From: Chloroflexota bacterium
Lineage (GTDB): Bacteria > Chloroflexota > Anaerolineae > B4-G1 > SLSP01
Assembly (NCBI GenBank): GCA_022707725.1
Contig: JAKJAB010000233.1
Coordinates: 273 to 5,934, forward strand
Direction: 5' to 3'
DNA: 5,662 nt
In this document: positions 5,017 to 5,662 of the stretch, in pieces
Position numbering within the stretch: position 1 is the stretch's first letter
How the letters are laid out: every line of letters begins with the position of its first letter
The notes under the pieces: generated by a model
What the model saw: only the letters and a program-made list of their open reading frames with translations
Database searches by the model: none
Told to the model about the DNA's origin: nothing
Translations under genes and position numbers: made by a program

Positions 5017-5662
5017 GCCCTTCCCCCAACGCCTGCGCCAGATCGGCGATGATATCCTCCGCGTCTTCGATGCCGAGGGCATAACGTACCAGGGTATCGC
5101 TGACGCCGGAAGCGGCGCGCTCGGCCGGGTCGAGCGAGACGAAGAGCGCCTGCTGCTGGACGATGCCCTCCACCCCGCCCAAGGTCGGGCCGATGTAGGG
5201 CAGTTGCAAGCGATCGACGAAGCGGCTCGTGGTCTCCTTGTCGCCTGCCACTTCGAAGCTGACGACGCCGCCGAAGCCCACCATCAGCCGTTGCGCCGTC
5301 GCGTAGTCGGGATGGCTCGGCAGGCCGGGATAGTAGACGCGCGCGATAGCCGGATGCTGCTCCAGGAACTGCGCCACGCGCAAGCCATTCTCATTTTGGC
5401 GGCGGACGCGCAGGTCCAGCGTTTTCAGGCCGCGCAGCAGCAGGTAAGCGTCGTGCGGGCTGCCGACGCCGCCGAGCACACCGCGCGTGTCCTCGATCTT
5501 CGACAGCAGCCGGTGCGAACCGATCACAGCGCCCGCGAGCACGTCGTTGTGTCCCCCCAGGTATTTCGTCCCACTGTGGATCACCAGGTCGATGCCGAGC
5601 GCCAGCGGCTGCATGTTGACCGGCGTGGCGAAGGTGCTATCCACGGCGGTGATAATCCCGCG
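5012..5662 (-). CDS. Cystathionine gamma-synthase family PLP enzyme, C-terminal part
   Basis: An open frame runs from the right edge to TAG at 5014-5012, giving 216 residues; family members have about 380-400, so roughly 170-180 N-terminal residues lie outside. It belongs to the Cys/Met-metabolism PLP-dependent family. VDSTFATP precedes the HSGTKYLGGHNDVLAG block, in which Lys33 of the fragment (codon 5566-5564) is the expected PLP-binding lysine. Also seen are GxxGSPHDAYLLLRGLKTLxLR, VYYPGLPSHPDY, FGGVVSFE, the PTLGGVEGIVQQQA substrate-side segment and the C-terminal DTLVRYALGIEDAEDIIADL. The GHNDVLAG form resembles cystathionine gamma-synthase (MetB), which joins an activated homoserine to cysteine. 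Cystathionine gamma-lyase and O-acyl-homoserine sulfhydrylase share these motifs and are not excluded. Its neighbours aspartate kinase and MetK favour a methionine role. The last codons and stop overlap the repeat at 4961-5016. Confidence 0.9.
   Translation of the reverse strand, partial: RGIITAVDSTFATPVNMQPLALGIDLVIHSGTKYLGGHNDVLAGAVIGSHRLLSKIEDTRGVLGGVGSPHDAYLLLRGLKTLDLRVRRQNENGLRVAQFLEQHPAIARVYYPGLPSHPDYATAQRLMVGFGGVVSFEVAGDKETTSRFVDRLQLPYIGPTLGGVEGIVQQQALFVSLDPAERAASGVSDTLVRYALGIEDAEDIIADLAQALGEGR

Noticed and set aside
4875..5084. Plus-strand open frame across the GTCTACY array
   Set aside because: Its protein is a translated repeat running antisense into the trans-sulfuration gene; there is no ribosome site or family likeness.

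Overview
The window is GC-rich bacterial chromosome carrying four protein genes of amino-acid and one-carbon metabolism. None is a phage, plasmid or transposon gene. From left to right they are: metK (S-adenosylmethionine synthetase, minus strand, broken by a small deletion), ade (adenine deaminase, plus strand), an aspartate kinase (lysC type, minus strand), and the C-terminal part of a PLP-dependent trans-sulfuration enzyme of the cystathionine gamma-synthase family (minus strand, running off the right edge). Start codons have clear Shine-Dalgarno sites and the ade promoter looks sigma-70-like. The combination of high GC and many short 7-bp intergenic repeats recalls Chloroflexota or filamentous cyanobacteria. 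I lean to Chloroflexota, but this is a weak inference.

Layout: 1-45 is a long hairpin and 46-73 a short heptamer array, both downstream of metK. metK occupies 78-1252. The 249-bp divergent gap 1253-1501 holds a heptamer array in the metK leader, a -10 candidate for metK, and a good -35/-10 pair for ade. ade spans 1502-3283 and contains a palindromic insert at 2739-2798. The convergent gap 3284-3465 is almost entirely tandem repeat. The aspartate kinase spans 3466-4863. The 148-bp gap 4864-5011 carries another heptamer array, and the trans-sulfuration gene starts beyond 5662 and ends at 5012.

How the genes fit together: aspartate kinase opens the aspartate pathway towards homoserine, the trans-sulfuration enzyme probably works on the homoserine-to-methionine branch, and MetK turns methionine into SAM. 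Breakdown of SAM by-products releases adenine, which adenine deaminase converts to hypoxanthine. The neighbourhood therefore reads as a methionine/SAM supply and purine-recycling cluster, although the genes are not one operon.

The most striking structure is in the repeats. All four genes carry a short tandem repeat at the 3' end, always with the GTAG-type strand as the mRNA sense strand. In three of the four the stop codon TAG lies inside the repeat. In the convergent gap the repeat switches strand and period part-way, so each gene keeps this orientation. Two further points need checking: the 37-nt deletion and frameshift in metK, which removes active-site residues, and an in-frame inverted repeat inside ade that adds low-complexity residues.
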